A stretch of 5,709 nucleotides of DNA from Candidatus Acidiferrum typicum. GTDB taxonomy: Bacteria; Acidobacteriota; Terriglobia; Acidiferrales; UBA7541. The position numbers and the translations under genes were made by a program. The first letter of the stretch is position 1. Each line of letters opens with the position of its first letter. This document shows, piece after piece, positions 4,797 through 5,709 of the stretch. The notes below the pieces were generated by a model that worked only from the letters and a program-made list of their open reading frames with translations, did not search any database and had not been told where the DNA came from. The stretch spans positions 1 to 5,709 of the forward strand of contig JAOAPW010000127.1 in assembly GCA_025463105.1 (NCBI GenBank). Direction: 5' to 3'.

Positions 4797-5709
4797 ATGA
4801 AGATCCACGAATATCAGGCCAAGGAAATCTTCCGGCGGTTCGGCGTGCCGACGCCTCGGGGCGAAATGGTCACGACTCCGGAACAGGCGCGGGCTGTGGC
4901 CGAACGGTTGGGGACGAAAATCGTTGTGGTGAAGGCGCAGATCCACGCGGGAGGCCGCGGGAAAGCAGGCGGCGTGAAACTGGCGAAATCGCCGGCCGAA
5001 GCCGCCGATCTGGCGAAGTCTATCCTGGGAATGAAGCTCGTAACGCCCCAGACAGGTCCCGCCGGACGCATCGTCCAACGGCTGCTGATCGAGGAAGGGC
5101 TCGACATCAAGCGCGAGCTTTACCTGAGCATTCTAGTGGACCGCGCAGTAGCGGCGCCTGTGGTGATGGCCAGCACGGCGGGCGGCATGGAGATTGAAGA
5201 AGTCGCGCATAAGAATCCGGAGCTGATTCTGCGAGAGACGATTTCTCCGGCGACCGGACTGCAGCCCTACCACGCGCGCAAGCTCGCGTTTGGTTTGGGA
5301 CTTTCCGGCGACGCTGCGAACGCCGCCTGGCCTTTCCTGCAGGCCCTCTACCGCGCATTTCTGGAAACGGACGCGTCGCTCGCGGAAATCAATCCGCTGA
5401 TCGTGACGGGCGATGGCAAGCTGGTGGCGCTTGACGCGAAGATGGCTTTTGACGACAACGCTCTTTTCCGGCACAAAGAGCTCGTCGAGCTGCGCGACTT
5501 GAACGAGGAAGATCCGCTCGAAGTCGAAGCGTACAACTTCAAGCTTAACTACATCAAGCTCGACGGCAGCGTGGGCTGCATGGTCAACGGAGCGGGGCTC
5601 GCTATGGGCACGATGGATATCATCAAGATTTCCGGCGGTTCGCCCGCAAATTTTCTCGACGTAGGCGGCGTCGCTTCCGCCGAACAAGTGAAGAATGCGT
5701 TCAAGATTC
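4797..5709 (+). CDS. sucC: Succinyl-CoA synthetase (ADP-forming) beta subunit, 3'-truncated by window edge
   Basis: SucC is the ATP-grasp subunit of succinyl-CoA synthetase, which interconverts succinyl-CoA and succinate with nucleotide phosphorylation in the TCA cycle; it works with the alpha subunit SucD. The frame runs from ATG 4797 to the window end without a stop, giving 304 of about 388 residues. The N-terminus MKIHEYQAKEIFRRFGVPTP is canonical. Nucleotide-binding residues Lys46, the GGRG loop (52-55) and Glu107 (KRELYL) are present, as are the metal ligands Asn199 (AEINP) and Asp213 (ALDAK), at the same numbers as in E. coli SucC. The phosphohistidine-site region GCMVNGAGLAMGTMDIIK (260-277) and FLDVGG (286-291) follow. 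Only a weak Shine-Dalgarno (TGGA, 4787-4790) precedes the start. It is divergent from trpD, and sucD probably follows beyond the edge. Confidence 0.96.
   Translation, partial: MKIHEYQAKEIFRRFGVPTPRGEMVTTPEQARAVAERLGTKIVVVKAQIHAGGRGKAGGVKLAKSPAEAADLAKSILGMKLVTPQTGPAGRIVQRLLIEEGLDIKRELYLSILVDRAVAAPVVMASTAGGMEIEEVAHKNPELILRETISPATGLQPYHARKLAFGLGLSGDAANAAWPFLQALYRAFLETDASLAEINPLIVTGDGKLVALDAKMAFDDNALFRHKELVELRDLNEEDPLEVEAYNFKLNYIKLDGSVGCMVNGAGLAMGTMDIIKISGGSPANFLDVGGVASAEQVKNAFKI

Noticed and set aside
5133..5687. 184-codon - strand frame opposite sucC
   Set aside because: The + strand encodes an intact SucC with all ligand-binding residues; the opposite frame is its shadow.

Overview
The window looks like chromosomal core-metabolism DNA from a moderately GC-rich bacterium, most likely an acidobacterium (Acidobacteriota, Terriglobia-like). 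This rests on the style of the protein sequences and on the intergenic repeats: GTCATTCCGAGC...GAGGAATC elements, heptamer tandem repeats and GC-rich triloop hairpins, which I associate with such genomes. No rRNA or other phylogenetic marker is present, so the assignment is an inference.

Layout, left to right. (1) The 3' part of trpE (anthranilate synthase component I, + strand, cut by the left edge) ends inside a four-unit heptamer tandem repeat. (2) A small secreted protein of unknown function (+) has a clear signal peptide and a good ribosome binding site. (3) A sigma70-like promoter candidate is followed by complete trpG (glutamine amidotransferase component, +). (4) A 304-base gap between convergent genes holds a second heptamer repeat, a weak terminator candidate and a cluster of six perfect GC-rich hairpins, all with three-base loops, arranged as three pairs. 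(5) On the - strand is a stand-alone RecB/Cas4-like PD-(D/E)XK nuclease-family protein with four cysteines suited to an iron-sulfur cluster. (6) A gap of about 290 bases carries a 90-base MITE-like inverted repeat. (7) Complete trpD (anthranilate phosphoribosyltransferase) lies on the - strand. (8) A divergent intergenic region of about 190 bases leads to the 5' three quarters of sucC (succinyl-CoA synthetase beta subunit, +), cut by the right edge.

Function. TrpE and TrpG form anthranilate synthase (chorismate plus glutamine to anthranilate), and TrpD attaches the phosphoribosyl group of PRPP to anthranilate, so the first two steps of tryptophan synthesis are encoded here. They are not one tidy operon: an exported protein separates trpE from trpG, and trpD is on the opposite strand beyond a nuclease gene and repeats. 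trpC, trpF, trpB and trpA are not in the window. SucC belongs to the TCA cycle and is probably followed by sucD outside the window.

I see no CRISPR array, tRNA, rRNA, intact transposase, phage gene or clear defence system. The genes are ordinary. The most unusual material is the intergenic repeat content, the unknown secreted protein inside the trp cluster and the orphan Fe-S nuclease.
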